Positions 16,243 through 26,146 of a DNA stretch of 64,000 bases are shown here, piece by piece (position 1 is the stretch's first letter; every line of letters begins with the position of its first letter). The stretch comes from Psychrobacter pasteurii (lineage in GTDB: Bacteria > Pseudomonadota > Gammaproteobacteria > Pseudomonadales > Moraxellaceae). The stretch is from assembly GCF_900162815.1 (NCBI RefSeq), contig NZ_FUGD01000083.1, positions 1 through 64,000 of the forward strand, read 5' to 3'. The notes below the pieces were generated by a model. It made no database searches and was not told where the DNA came from. It worked only from the letters and a program-made list of their open reading frames with translations. The position numbers and the translations under genes are program-made.

Positions 16243-17175
16243 ATGAAAACTGAAATTCTTGATCCTCGCATTGCTGATGTTGGTGGCATTCCTATTGCCC
16301 GTTTACTTCCTAATAAAGGCAAGCGTCCTATCGGTGCTTGGTGCTTTATGGATCATGCTGGCCCTGCTGAATTTGGGGAAGATGAAGACGGTATGCAGGT
16401 GGGCCGTCACCCGCACATCAACCTGCAAACTTTTAGCTGGATGATTGATGGTGAAGTACTACACAAAGACAGTATCGGTAATGAGCAAGTTATCACTAAA
16501 AACCAAGTCAACGTGATGACAGCAGGTACCGGTAATGATCAAGGTATCAGCCATACTGAACAAAGCGTATTCCCAGACACGGGCGGCTCTGCTGATGCCT
16601 GGCGCGGTATGAACATGGTACAGCTATGGATTGCGCTACCTACAGATCAAAAGATTGAGCGTAACTTCCACCATTATCCTAAGCTACCAAGCTGGTCAAC
16701 GGATAGCGCTGAGTTTGTATTAACGACAGGAAGCTACACCACCCCAGAGGGTGACAGCTATGAAGCCCCAACCATTCAGTACACCAAGCTTATTGGCTTA
16801 GATGTCCACTTAGTGCAAGACACTGAAGTTGAGCTTACCTTACAGCCAGGCTTCGAGTACGGTATTTTGATGGTGGTCGATGGCGTTGAATACCAAGGTC
16901 AGCAGTACGAGCAAAACCAATTGATTCGCTTCGATGACATTAGTGAAACTACTACTATTAAAGTTTCAGGTAAAAAAGGCACTCGTTTCATGCTATTAGG
17001 CGGTGAGCCACTGAATCAAAAAGTTTTATTGTGGTGGAACTTCGTGGCCGATAATAAAGAAGATATCGAGCTGGCGATTAAAGACTGGAATAACAACCAC
17101 CCTCGCTTTGGTAATGTAGACTCTGAGTTGAAGCGCTTAGAAGCCCCTGCTTTACCTGAAGGTTTTAAAGAATAA
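16243..17175 (+). CDS. Pirin family protein
   Basis: A 310-residue bicupin. The N-terminal cupin carries the pirin metal site: HPHINLQTFSWMIDGEVLHKDS and TAGTGNDQGISHTE, with His and Glu ligands in the expected places. Pirins are iron-dependent quercetinase-like or redox-sensing proteins; the role here is unknown. The ATG at 16243 (MKTEILDPRIADVG) matches family starts; the frame is open a few codons further to a TTG without ribosome site. The gene begins about 165 bp after the IS3 element, so its promoter region may have been rearranged by the IS nest. Confidence 0.9.
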   Translation: MKTEILDPRIADVGGIPIARLLPNKGKRPIGAWCFMDHAGPAEFGEDEDGMQVGRHPHINLQTFSWMIDGEVLHKDSIGNEQVITKNQVNVMTAGTGNDQGISHTEQSVFPDTGGSADAWRGMNMVQLWIALPTDQKIERNFHHYPKLPSWSTDSAEFVLTTGSYTTPEGDSYEAPTIQYTKLIGLDVHLVQDTEVELTLQPGFEYGILMVVDGVEYQGQQYEQNQLIRFDDISETTTIKVSGKKGTRFMLLGGEPLNQKVLLWWNFVADNKEDIELAIKDWNNNHPRFGNVDSELKRLEAPALPEGFKE

Positions 17176-17265
17176 CTTTTTAGATTTAATTAATGAACAG
17201 AACTCACTGTTAAAATATATTTACAAAAAAGTAGTAGAGAATTTTTTTATTTATTTTATAATTAG

Positions 17266-17311
17266 CCCCAGTTGTGTTCATAGGCGTTCCCCAGTTGTGT
17301 TCATAGGCGTT
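17266..17311. repeat. Two perfect tandem copies of a 23-bp unit
   Basis: The unit CCCCAGTTGTGTTCATAGGC plus GTT occurs at 17266-17288 and again at 17289-17311 with no mismatch, in the 305-bp gap between the pirin and nitroreductase genes. Nothing else was recognised in this gap. The unit resembles no element I can name. Confidence 0.9.
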
Positions 17312-17480
17312 AAGTAACCTAAATACCCAAACGACTGGTAGCGCTCAAAGTAGCCGCTAAAAAGAGTAACTAATCTAATTCTCTCTACCTTTTGTAGTAT
17401 TTAATAAAAAATAACGGCCTGTGACAAATAGAGTTAACCTTACCCTTTAATTACATCCTTTCATAAATTGGAGAATTATT

Positions 17481-18092
17481 ATGTCAAACCTACAAGCATT
17501 CCAATCTCTAGCAGAAGCTCGTCGTTCTATCTATGCTATCAACGATCAACTTCCTGTATCTAAAGAAGAAATCGTTAAGCTAGTTGAGCACGCTGTATTA
17601 CACACTCCTTCAGCGTTCAACTCTCAGTCAAGCCGCCTAGTGGTATTATTTGGTGAAGACCACGAAAAATTATGGCAGATCACTGAAGACAAACTACGTG
17701 CTATCGTAAATGATGACACTGCTTTTGAAAGCACTAAACAAAAAATTGACAGCTTCAAAGCAGGTGCTGGTACGGTATTATTCTATGAAGATCAAACTGT
17801 TGTTAAAGGTCTACAAGAAAACTTCGCTCTATATGCAGACCGTTTCCCAGTATGGTCAGAGCACACCAGTGCAATGCATCAGTATGCGATTTGGACTGCT
17901 CTAGCTAGCCTAAACATTGGTGCAAGCTTACAGCACTACAACCCAATCATTGATGAAGATGTAGACAGCACTTGGAACATCGATCCTGAGTGGAACCTTG
18001 TTGCTCAGCTAGTATTCGGTGGTATCGAGCAGCCTGCAGGCGAAAAAGAATTCGCACCTGTTGACAGCCGTCTAAAAGTATTTGGTGTATAA
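17481..18092 (+). CDS. Nitroreductase family protein (Frm2/HBN1-like)
   Basis: A 203-residue FMN-dependent oxidoreductase of the nitroreductase fold. The N-terminal RRSIYAI and HTPSAFNSQSSR supply FMN phosphate contacts, and NIGASLQHYNP lies in the usual FMN loop. The pattern matches the short fatty-acid-repression-mutant (Frm2) group, which lacks the long insert of NfsA. It probably reduces quinones or nitro compounds with NAD(P)H; the true substrate is unknown. GGAG precedes the ATG by 8 bases, and a terminator follows. Confidence 0.88.
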   Translation: MSNLQAFQSLAEARRSIYAINDQLPVSKEEIVKLVEHAVLHTPSAFNSQSSRLVVLFGEDHEKLWQITEDKLRAIVNDDTAFESTKQKIDSFKAGAGTVLFYEDQTVVKGLQENFALYADRFPVWSEHTSAMHQYAIWTALASLNIGASLQHYNPIIDEDVDSTWNIDPEWNLVAQLVFGGIEQPAGEKEFAPVDSRLKVFGV

Positions 18093-18154
18093 TTAGCCCA
18101 TATATAGTGTCTGAAAAGACCGGATAAACAGCTTACTAATAAGCTGGTTTATTC

Positions 18155-18191
18155 AAAAAAAGCAGCCCTGAGAGATCAGGGCTGCTTTTTT
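18155..18191. terminator. Bidirectional terminator, nitroreductase/SDR
   Basis: AAAAAAAGCAGCCCTGA (18155-18171) pairs perfectly with TCAGGGCTGCTTTTTT (18176-18191) around GAGA. Confidence 0.92.
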
Positions 18192-18227
18192 ATGGGGGTT
18201 TATCAGAGCAACTTAATTAGTCGTGCG

Positions 18228-19049
18228 TTAGTTTTTACTCTTGGCTTGTCTTTTGGCCCCTTGCTTGCGGAAGGTATCCACAAAATTACCTGTGGTTTGC
18301 GGGAAGACATTGGCTATCTTTGCCACCACACCACGGCTTGGGGGTAATACCATTTCAAAAGGACGCTTTTTGAGGACCGGTCCCACAATGGCATCAACCA
18401 CCTCATCTACTGTCAAAGTGCGACTGCCCGAGAAGGTTAAAGCCGCTTGCTCTTTGTCTTTTTGCTGATCGAGCATAGGAGTTTGTACCGCATCCGGACA
18501 TAAGGTAGTCACAGCAATGCCATACTGCTCAAGCTCCATGCCCGCGGCCAATGAATAGGCGCGCACTGCATACTTACTGGCGCTATATAAAGACAGACCG
18601 GGTACAGGCGATAAGGCCGCTAGTGAGGCCACATTAATGATATGGCCACTGCCCTGCTGACGCATGGTTTCTACCACGCTTTGGGTGCCATAGATGGTCC
18701 CTTTGACATTGATATCAAAGTGCAAATCAACCTCATCAGGAATGACAATATCGGCAATCCAGTTGTCTTTTAGCACACCGGCCACATTGCACATCACATC
18801 AATACGTTGCCAGTGATTTAATACCGTCTCAACCACGCCTTGCCACTGATCTACGCGGCGCACATCCAACTGTTGTAAAACCAAGGAGCCATCAGATTCT
18901 GCTAACGTATGGTCCGCATAAATCTCAGCTAAAGCCTCATAATTAATGTCACAAGCACACACCTTATTGCTTGCATCACTAAGCAAGCGTTGGCATAAGG
19001 CACGACCGATACCTGAAGCGGCTCCTGTTACGATGTAAACTTGCGCCAT
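18228..19049 (-). CDS. Short-chain dehydrogenase/reductase
   Basis: A 273-residue classical SDR: TGAASGIG at residues 8-15, NVAG, NVASLAA with the catalytic Ser, and YSASK with catalytic Tyr and Lys. The C-terminal tail is basic (KQGAKRQAKSKN). Substrate unknown. GAGGTGG precedes the ATG. The gene start overlaps the end of the upstream metallo-beta-lactamase-fold gene by 22 bases, so the two are co-translated and probably work on one pathway, for example hydrolysis and oxidation of the same compound. Confidence 0.85.
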   Translation of the reverse strand: MAQVYIVTGAASGIGRALCQRLLSDASNKVCACDINYEALAEIYADHTLAESDGSLVLQQLDVRRVDQWQGVVETVLNHWQRIDVMCNVAGVLKDNWIADIVIPDEVDLHFDINVKGTIYGTQSVVETMRQQGSGHIINVASLAALSPVPGLSLYSASKYAVRAYSLAAGMELEQYGIAVTTLCPDAVQTPMLDQQKDKEQAALTFSGSRTLTVDEVVDAIVGPVLKKRPFEMVLPPSRGVVAKIANVFPQTTGNFVDTFRKQGAKRQAKSKN

Positions 19050-20134
19050 ATGCCACCTCTTTTTTTGGTAGGGGTTGTTTTTGGGGTGAAGGTACCAAAT
19101 TCTAGCTCGCCCATACGTACTGTGGGAGCAGTACCTGGGAACAGATAGTAGCCGGCAGATTCAGAAGATAATGCCATATTAAAGAAGCGCTCATCTTTTG
19201 GATAAGGACCCGCCACAGTTTTTTCTTGGACCATCGATAGATACTGGTCAATACCATACTCTAAGGTATTGCCATTCATTACCACTTCAGATTCAGTCAA
19301 CTCAGCATATTTGGCCAAACCTTTAATGCTTGAGTGCTGCGGCGCATAAGAGTCCATACTTACCCCATTCTCAGAGGTAACCAACAAGCCTTGATCGGTG
19401 TGTGCCACAATAGAGTGGTTGCCCTCGGTGTGACCCTTGGTATGCATTAACGCCACTGAACCATCCCCTAAGAACACATCCCCATCAATAAGCTCAATAC
19501 GGCTGTCATCAATACCATCAATACCGCCTGGGCAATACCACTGATTTTGCCACGGTAATAAGGCTTGGGTACTCTCCCACTCCTCACGCATGACCAATAG
19601 CTTAGCATTTGGGAAAATGGCCGCTTGACCACCGCCTCCTAGCCAACGGGTTAGATTTTGGGTGTGCAAGTGGTCATAGGTGATATAGTCGACATCTTCT
19701 GGTGCCAGACCCAGCTTAGCAATAGCCGTTAGTACCGTATCACTAGGTCGAACAATCATCTTCTCAACCGGCTTAGATAAGACACCCATATCTTCTAGCA
19801 TGTGATAAAAGTAAGGGGTATCGCGCTGATTTTCCCAGTCTGAAGGGCTCACCAACAAGGTCTTAATCCCTTCCTCACTATCAAACTGAATCACAAACAG
19901 TTTATTACAGATATGGATATAAGGTGTGGGCAATGCAAAGGCATTTAGGTAGCCATATTTGCTAGGGTATGGAATACGGATAAGCTCAAAGGTCTTATAA
20001 AATTTAACCTTTGGGTTGGCCAACATGGTCTTGCGAAAATCTTCGGCCGCAGCACGCACACCCTCTACCCTATGTAGAGGCTTGGCGGCATCACGGGACG
20101 ATTTAAAATGAGAAACTGAGTGAATAATACTCAT
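19028..20134 (-). CDS. Metallo-beta-lactamase-fold hydrolase
   Basis: A 368-residue protein with MBL-fold features: YDHLHTQNLTRW near residue 135 corresponds to the HxHxDH metal motif in a degenerate form (HLHTQN), and HTKGHTEGNH near 235 is the third ligand region. The missing Asp-His half of HxHxDH suggests altered metal binding. The specific substrate is not recognisable. No good ribosome site is seen before the ATG. It is the first gene of a two-gene unit with the overlapping SDR. Confidence 0.75.
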   Translation of the reverse strand: MSIIHSVSHFKSSRDAAKPLHRVEGVRAAAEDFRKTMLANPKVKFYKTFELIRIPYPSKYGYLNAFALPTPYIHICNKLFVIQFDSEEGIKTLLVSPSDWENQRDTPYFYHMLEDMGVLSKPVEKMIVRPSDTVLTAIAKLGLAPEDVDYITYDHLHTQNLTRWLGGGGQAAIFPNAKLLVMREEWESTQALLPWQNQWYCPGGIDGIDDSRIELIDGDVFLGDGSVALMHTKGHTEGNHSIVAHTDQGLLVTSENGVSMDSYAPQHSSIKGLAKYAELTESEVVMNGNTLEYGIDQYLSMVQEKTVAGPYPKDERFFNMALSSESAGYYLFPGTAPTVRMGELEFGTFTPKTTPTKKRGGIWRKFTS

Positions 20135-20297
20135 GATACAGTCTTTGTAGTCAATGTGTTTGAGACTTCCCTAAATAAAAGACTACTTGTCCCCTGTTAT
20201 TTAAAGCCTAAAGTGAGACTTCATTAGTTTTTTAAGGATAATTTATTATAAACCTATATAAAGACATCCGTAGCCTATCTTTAAAATGGCAGTACCT

Positions 20298-21011
20298 TTA
20301 AAACGGTACCGCACTTTCCCATGCCATCCAAGTATTTAAGGTGGGATGCTTTAAACGTAGCTTATGGGCATGCAAGTTCAATCTTGGAGCCAACTCAAGC
20401 GCTTCCCCCTCAGCATAAATGGGGTCACCGATGATAACGTGGCCTAAATGCACCATATGCACTCGCAGCTGATGACTGCGGCCCGTCACAGGATGTAAGG
20501 CCACTCGCGTCACAGGTTTGCCCTTGCGTAGCTCGTGATGTAATACCTCATAATGAGTCAACGCATGCTTTTTCCACTCAGGATCCGCCACATGCATAGG
20601 CTTAATACTTGGCTCATAACGCACGGGAATATTAATCTCGCCTTTTTTGCCTGGTACAGCCAGTGTACCTTGGACAATGGCTTGATATTCTTTTTGGGGA
20701 ATACGCTCAATAAACTGCTTACTAATGTGGGTCTGTGCCGGTTTGTTTTTGGCAAAAATCATTAGACCTGAAGTATCCATATCCAAGCGATGAATCAGCT
20801 TTACCTCTGGGTTGGCACGCTCTAAGCGAGACAGTAAGCTGACCTTTAAGTCTTTGCCATCAATACTTAGTAGGCCGGCAGGCTTATCTACCAACAGTAA
20901 ATCTTCGTCTTCATAGACAGTTATTTGGGTCATAAAGTCTTTAAAAAACTGCTCATCACGCTCAGCTTCTTCAAGGTTTAATTGGTTTACAGTTTCTATA
21001 GAAATTGCCAT
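20298..21011 (-). CDS. rluA: RluA-family RNA pseudouridine synthase
   Basis: A 237-residue pseudouridine synthase. HRLDMDTSGLMIFAKN begins at residue 74, with catalytic Asp77; VDKPAGLLS and HPVTGRSHQLRVHM (motif III) are present. There is no S4 domain, as in RluA itself, which modifies 23S rRNA U746 and tRNA U32. About 30 residues precede the core. Other S4-less members (TruC, RluA-like) remain possible. It is monocistronic on the minus strand and divergent from trxA. Confidence 0.85.
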   Translation of the reverse strand: MAISIETVNQLNLEEAERDEQFFKDFMTQITVYEDEDLLLVDKPAGLLSIDGKDLKVSLLSRLERANPEVKLIHRLDMDTSGLMIFAKNKPAQTHISKQFIERIPQKEYQAIVQGTLAVPGKKGEINIPVRYEPSIKPMHVADPEWKKHALTHYEVLHHELRKGKPVTRVALHPVTGRSHQLRVHMVHLGHVIIGDPIYAEGEALELAPRLNLHAHKLRLKHPTLNTWMAWESAVPF

Positions 21012-21306
21012 AACAGGTCACAAAATTAAGAGAAAAAAGAATTAAATAGAAGGGTTGTATCCCTAAATAGTTGGGCGTCAAAGTATACCATCAATCCAAC
21101 TGATACCAATTATTAACCATACTTAACGGGGCAAAGACAAAACTTGGCACAATAAATGGTAATATAGACCCCATGATTCAGACTAGGCAGTCTTAAGCCT
21201 TAATTCTACAGTAAAAGCCCTGTAGTAAATGTCGTAAACAACCAAGCCGACCGCTTATGCCTATACTGTCTTAATTAGATTTTAACACCAATAAAAGGAA
21301 AAAATT

Positions 21307-21633
21307 ATGTCAGATTTAATCGTTAACTCAACCGACTCAAACTTCGAACAAGACGTTGCACAATCTGATGTGCCTGTATTAGTAGACTTTTGGGCAGCTT
21401 GGTGTGGTCCTTGTAAAGCCATTGCTCCAGTACTAGAAGAGCTGGCTGATGACTACGCTGGTAAAGTTAAAGTAGTTAAAGTTGATGTGGATGAAAACCC
21501 AGAAACTGCTAGCCGTTTCGGTATCCGCAGCATCCCAACTTTAATGGTATTCAAAGGCGGTGAAAAAGTAGATATGGTTATGGGCCTACAGCCTAAAGCT
21601 GATCTAGCTGCCTTATTAGATAAGCACCTATAA
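21307..21633 (+). CDS. trxA: Thioredoxin 1
   Basis: A 108-residue cytosolic disulfide reductase with active site W32-C-G-P-C36 and the cis-Pro loop SIPTL near residue 76. Length and sequence are as in E. coli TrxA. AAAGGAAAAA precedes the ATG. It is upstream of rho, the same neighbour order as trxA-rho in E. coli, but separated by a terminator and about 1 kb. Confidence 0.96.
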   Translation: MSDLIVNSTDSNFEQDVAQSDVPVLVDFWAAWCGPCKAIAPVLEELADDYAGKVKVVKVDVDENPETASRFGIRSIPTLMVFKGGEKVDMVMGLQPKADLAALLDKHL

Positions 21634-21700
21634 TTCATCTCTCCGAATAAGTCAGCCGGTTACTTTGGCTGATCACAGGTGAGAGTGTTATAAGTCGCCT

Positions 21701-21734
21701 AAAAAGCGGTTGTCATTGACAGCCGCTTTTTTTT
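21701..21734 (+). terminator. Terminator of trxA
   Basis: AAAAAGCGGTTGTCA (21701-21715) pairs with TGACAGCCGCTTTTT with one G-T pair, followed by further T. Confidence 0.88.
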
Positions 21735-22639
21735 GGGTTTAAAAAGGATGAGAGTTACTGTCTACTCAATAACCACAAGCCTTTTAACTTACCCTAACCC
21801 CTCGTAAATTAAATGGTTTATCTTAGCCAAACTGGCATTAAAATATATTTTAACCTAACAAAACCATTGACATGACGCGGGTAAACACCGTATAGTTTGA
21901 CTCCTAGAGAATATCTATTGTCAATTTGCGCATCACAATAAAGAGTGCCTCGTATTTTAGGCATCTTTGCTGTAAATATACGCTTATCTGCACATAATCA
22001 TCGCTCAATCACCCCTGTCTTAATACCTCTGTTATCACTTGCGTATTAACTGACTGACACGCCAGTTGAGAGTCTGTTATTGATGATTTAACGCTAGATA
22101 TTGACAACCAAAATATCTTTTCTCACTTTCTAGCTTTACCGTACATCCTATCTGTATCCAATAACCGATTATTATTAACAAATAGGTTTGGCCCTTATTT
22201 AGTGATTTATTTATAAATTATCTGCTGGATGTTGACCGTCTTATTGAGTCATCTTAGGCTCGATGATTATAGATAGTAACCTATTCCAATCCTTTGTAGA
22301 GTCAATGACTGATACAGTCTATGACCACAACTGATTAATCCTATTTAAGCCAAATACAGATAACAAAGCCTTCTTTATTTATCTCCACCCTTCTGGTTAT
22401 TTTTAACCAGTGGCTTTGGCTAGAAGTGGTAAATACAAATAGTAAAGCCTCTAACCTGATACCTAATGGAAATTAGATCTTATTGAGCTAAGTAAGAACT
22501 ATTCATGTTAATGACACATTCTTTTTCCTATCTTTATTTTTCACCAACTCCATCAACGTGTGGCGATATTTTGTTATCGCAGGCACTTTTATAACCTATT
22601 GCATATGCTTAGTTTATATAGGCGTACCGGCAGCTGACT
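21735..22639 (+). other. Long untranslated leader region of rho
   Basis: 905 bp separate the trxA terminator from rho. A good promoter sits at 21867-21896, so the rho messenger would have a leader of roughly 735 bases. Visible structures: a hairpin 21940-21968 (AAAGA.TGCCT with AGGCA.TCTTT) just after the presumed start, and GCGATA/TATCGC at 22563-22580. A 29-codon frame at 22505-22594 has no convincing ribosome site. The leader is rich in pyrimidine and poor in G, as expected of Rho loading sites. Autoregulation by Rho-dependent attenuation, known for E. coli rho, is a likely use. Confidence 0.55.
21867..21896 (+). promoter_or_regulatory. Sigma-70 type promoter, probably of rho
   Basis: TTGACA (21867-21872), 18-bp spacer, TATAGT (21891-21896). 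The -35 box is perfect. It is the best promoter match in the trxA-rho gap, though 743 bp before the rho ATG. Confidence 0.7.
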
Positions 22640-23938
22640 ATGACTCAACAACCATCAAACGAAACCTCTATGAACCTCACTGAACTAAAAAAGAACTCCG
22701 TTGCTGAACTGCTAAATATTGCAAAAGAAATGGGGCTCGACAATCTTGCGCGTAGTCGCAAACAAGACATCATCTTTGCTATCTTAAAAAAACATGCCAA
22801 AAATGGGGAAGCCATTTATGGTGATGGCGTACTAGAAGTCCTTCCCGATGGATTTGGCTTCCTAAGATCTTCAGAAGGCTCTTATTTAGCTGGACCTGAT
22901 GATATTTATGTTAGCCCTAGCCAAATCAGACGTTTTAGCCTAAAAACAGGCGATTCCATCGCAGGGACTATCCGCCCGCCAAAAGATTCAGAACGTTATT
23001 TTGCCCTACTTAAAGTCGGTGAAATCAACTTTGACACTCCAGACCGTTCACGTCACAAACTCATCTTTGAAAACCTAACTCCCCTCTTCCCTACCGAGCA
23101 ATTAAAGCTTGAGATGGGTAACGGGACTACCGAAGACTTAACCGGCCGTGTGATTGACTTAATCGCCCCAATTGGTAAGGGTCAACGCTCAATTATCGTT
23201 GCGCCGCCAAAAGCGGGTAAAACCGTCTTATTACAGACCATTGCTCAATCTATCACTCGCAACAACCCTGAGTGCTATCTGATTGTACTGCTTATCGATG
23301 AGCGCCCAGAAGAAGTGACTGAAATGCAGCGTACTATTCGCGGTGAAGTGGTTGCCTCAACCTTTGATGAGCCGCCACAACGTCACGTTCAAGTGGCCGA
23401 AATGGTGATTGAAAAGGCCAAGCGTCTGGTTGAGCACAAACAAGATGTGGTAATTTTATTAGACTCAATCACCCGTCTGGCGCGTGCTTATAACACCGTA
23501 GTGCCGTCTTCAGGTAAGGTATTATCTGGTGGTGTCGATGCTAATGCCTTAGCCCAGCCTAAGCGTTTCTTCGGTGCAGCACGTAATATCGAGGAAGGTG
23601 GTAGCTTAACTATTATCTCAACTGCGCTGATCGATACAGGCAGTAAAATGGACAGCGTTATCTTTGAAGAGTTCAAAGGTACCGGTAACCAAGAAATCAC
23701 TCTTGAGCGTGATTTGGCTGAAAAACGTGTGTTCCCAGCCATTAATATCAAAAAATCAGGCACTCGCCGTGAAGAGCGTCTGCTAGATGAAGATACGCTG
23801 CGTAAGGTTTGGATTCTACGTAAACTGCTTCAGCCGATGGATGGGGTGCAAGCTACTGAGTTCTTACTAGACCGCTTAAAAGAAGCTAAGACCAACGATG
23901 ACTTCTTTGACCAAATGAAGCGTAAATCGCAAAACTAA
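22640..23938 (+). CDS. rho: Transcription termination factor Rho
   Basis: A 432-residue hexameric RNA helicase. The N-terminal helix bundle ([15 protein letters not shown]) is followed by the cold-shock-like primary RNA site ([18 protein letters not shown]), Walker A APPKAGKT (188-195), Walker B ([14 protein letters not shown]) and the Q/R loops ([21 protein letters not shown]). The start at 22640 adds ten residues before the MNLTEL that starts E. coli Rho; the ATG at 22670 is an equal candidate, as neither has a clear SD. A terminator follows. Confidence 0.95.
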   Translation: MTQQPSNETSMNLTELKKNSVAELLNIAKEMGLDNLARSRKQDIIFAILKKHAKNGEAIYGDGVLEVLPDGFGFLRSSEGSYLAGPDDIYVSPSQIRRFSLKTGDSIAGTIRPPKDSERYFALLKVGEINFDTPDRSRHKLIFENLTPLFPTEQLKLEMGNGTTEDLTGRVIDLIAPIGKGQRSIIVAPPKAGKTVLLQTIAQSITRNNPECYLIVLLIDERPEEVTEMQRTIRGEVVASTFDEPPQRHVQVAEMVIEKAKRLVEHKQDVVILLDSITRLARAYNTVVPSSGKVLSGGVDANALAQPKRFFGAARNIEEGGSLTIISTALIDTGSKMDSVIFEEFKGTGNQEITLERDLAEKRVFPAINIKKSGTRREERLLDEDTLRKVWILRKLLQPMDGVQATEFLLDRLKEAKTNDDFFDQMKRKSQN

Positions 23939-23976
23939 ACCTGACTCAAGGCTTAACTAATTAATAGCTTGAAGAA

Positions 23977-24004
23977 AAAGACTACCCCTAGGTGGTCTTT
24001 TTTT
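23977..24004 (+). terminator. Terminator of rho
   Basis: AAAGACTACC (23977-23986) pairs with GGTGGTCTTT (23991-24000) with one T-G pair and a CCTA loop, then more T. Confidence 0.8.
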
Positions 24005-24247
24005 ACCTTAACTTTTCTTTATTCCGGACACATCGGTGTAACAAGCTTTACGTTTTAGACGCAAACACCAGTCATTTTAATACACTTAAATGTTACAAAT
24101 GGTTTAGTATAGAGTCATATACTCCGTGGCTGACCCAGTCGGCTTAGCTTATAAAGTATTTCTTATGAAGTAATAAGAAGTTAGCTGATACTAGGTAAGA
24201 CACTCTCCTCTTTTATTTTTTGTTTATCTTATGACAAGGAAGACACC

Positions 24248-24487
24248 ATGAAACTATCTAAGACTCTTGCTCTAGCAACCATGACCAGTTCAGCCCTATT
24301 TCTAGCTGGCTGTAACTCAACAGGTGGCTATAACTCAATGAACAATACTGCTAAAGGTGCTACTGCTGGTGCGGTTGCTGGTGCCCTGATCAAATCTAAA
24401 GGCGACAGCAAAGACATCGCTAAAGGCGCTGCAACAGGTGCCGCTATTGGTGGTATCAGTGGTTATGTAATTGATCACACTAACTAA
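24248..24487 (+). CDS. Glycine-zipper lipoprotein
   Basis: A 79-residue predicted lipoprotein. A signal peptide ends in lipobox LAGC with Cys22 as the lipidated residue. The mature part has Gly/Ala-rich helices with small residues at four-residue spacing (GATAGAVAGALI, GAATGAAIGGISGYVI), the glycine-zipper (OsmB/SlyB-like) pattern that inserts in or spans the outer membrane. The function is unknown; such genes are often stress-induced. AAGGAAGACACC precedes the ATG, and a strong terminator follows. Confidence 0.85.
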   Translation: MKLSKTLALATMTSSALFLAGCNSTGGYNSMNNTAKGATAGAVAGALIKSKGDSKDIAKGAATGAAIGGISGYVIDHTN

Positions 24488-24520
24488 TATTTTTAGCTAA
24501 CTTGCTTTAGTAAGTTACAT

Positions 24521-24553
24521 AAAAAAAGAGCCTGCATTGCAGGCTCTTTTTTT
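24521..24553. terminator. Bidirectional terminator
   Basis: AAAAAAAGAGCCTGCA (24521-24536) pairs perfectly with TGCAGGCTCTTTTTTT (24538-24553). It lies between the convergent lipoprotein and metallopeptidase genes. Confidence 0.92.
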
Positions 24554-24641
24554 ATGTTGATTGGTTTTCTACATTAACTAGGCTATATTAATTAGGTCGT
24601 AACAGGCCATCTACTTAATAAATAGCCCCTTAAAATCTGGC

Positions 24642-25511
24642 TTAAACGGCACCAGAGAAAGTGTCGCAACTGCGGATATCACCGCTTTCAAGCCCACGAG
24701 TAAACCAATTTACACGCTGTTGGCTGGTACCATGGGTGAAGTTATCTGGCATAACCGTGCCTTGAGTTAGACGGTCATCGCCGATTTGGCTGGCCGCATG
24801 TAAGGCTTCTTCTATATCGCCTTCTTCTAAGAACTGAACCCGCTGCTGATTGCGGTTGGCCCAAACGCCAGCATAGCAGTCCGCCTGTAACTCTTGACGT
24901 ACCGAAAGCTGGTTGCCTTGGGTTTCACTAAGTTGACGACGGGCTTGATTCACTTTCTGAGAAGTGCCTAATAAAGTCTGTACATGATGACCAACTTCAT
25001 GAGCAATCACGTAAGCTTGGGCGAAGTCACCGGCCTTGCCTTGGTTTTCAGCATCGCCTGAGCCTTGTTGATCGCCGGCAATTCCTAAATTATTACGCAT
25101 TTCAGTGAAAAACGAGGTGTCCAAATAAACCTGTTGATCCCCTGGACAATAAAAAGGACCGGTAGCTGAGGTAGCACTACCACAAGCTGAATTTACTCGG
25201 CCATTAAATAAAACCAGTTTAGGCTCTCTATAGCTGCTGCCCATCTCCTGGAAGATCTCTTGCCATACCGCTTCCGTATCTGCCAATACCACAGAGACAA
25301 ACTGAGCATCACGACTGTTGTCATCTAAAGGCTGAGTACTGGTACTGTCTCCTGCTGTCATCGATTGTCCAGTCTGAAAGGCAGTCATGGGGTTCACCCC
25401 AAACACTAGCCATAAGACCAGCCCAATAATAATACCAAAGATTCCCCCACCAGCGGCCTTACCACCGCTCATGCGTACGTTTGAGCTACCACTTCTATCA
25501 CGCCATTTCAT
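24642..25511 (-). CDS. ypfJ: Neutral zinc metallopeptidase, YpfJ family
   Basis: A 289-residue membrane-anchored protein. A basic, Gly-rich N-terminus is followed by one transmembrane helix (about 24-41), then a periplasmic domain with HEVGHH (zinc ligands about His171 and His175, catalytic Glu172) and ELQADCYAG downstream supplying the third ligand. Two Cys pairs lie in the exported part. I start at the ATG at 25511, with GAGG ten bases upstream; a TTG five codons earlier overlaps that site. Substrate unknown. Confidence 0.88.
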   Translation of the reverse strand: MKWRDRSGSSNVRMSGGKAAGGGIFGIIIGLVLWLVFGVNPMTAFQTGQSMTAGDSTSTQPLDDNSRDAQFVSVVLADTEAVWQEIFQEMGSSYREPKLVLFNGRVNSACGSATSATGPFYCPGDQQVYLDTSFFTEMRNNLGIAGDQQGSGDAENQGKAGDFAQAYVIAHEVGHHVQTLLGTSQKVNQARRQLSETQGNQLSVRQELQADCYAGVWANRNQQRVQFLEEGDIEEALHAASQIGDDRLTQGTVMPDNFTHGTSQQRVNWFTRGLESGDIRSCDTFSGAV

Positions 25512-26146
25512 AGATATTCGCCTCAATCATTACCTAAAAGTCAGGGGGATATTCATAGTAACCCCAATATTTTTGTTTGGCTATAAACTTGTTTATGCCT
25601 TTATATCATAGCTTGGCAGGTTAGTATCATAGATATCAAATTTACTACTACTATTAAATATGACACTTTTTTGAAAAAATCAAAAAATTTTTAATGCATG
25701 CCGTTATATTAAAAAGTATAATTAGCAGATATTCGGAGCGTAGGCTATAAATTATTGCCTAAACCCCCATATATTTACATTTAGTCACTTTTTACCTAAA
25801 TTATATTGTAGCTTTTTACAAGTAAATCTATATTATATACAACCATATATGAATAGAGTTTAGAACACCTGCCAATTTTATAAATAGCTATTTTGTATAT
25901 TTATGGGCTGGGCAGTTGAAACATACTGGTAAACATGTTCCAAGCGTTTCGTTAAAAATTGTATCTAAATATAATGTTTAACCAAATTTACTTTAATTTG
26001 TAATATTAGTGATGTATAATCGTTAACGAATTCTGACCCTTCAAAATTATATTTATAGAAAGTTAAATGACAGCAATACTTCCTATTTCTGCGTAGCTTT
26101 TTATAAATTGATGTGTCAGTTATATTTCACTTTCTTGGAGAAAATT
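25512..26146. other. AT-rich intergenic region
   Basis: About 635 bp between divergent genes, strongly AT-rich, with many TATA-like runs. No ORF, RNA gene or terminator could be supported. A TATAAT at about 26016-26021 may be the -10 box of the lipoprotein gene, but its -35 box is poor. Confidence 0.45.

Noticed and set aside
22505-22594. A 29-codon frame in the rho leader that could be a rhoL-like leader peptide
   Set aside because: No convincing SD and no similarity to E. coli RhoL; kept only as a note in the leader entry.
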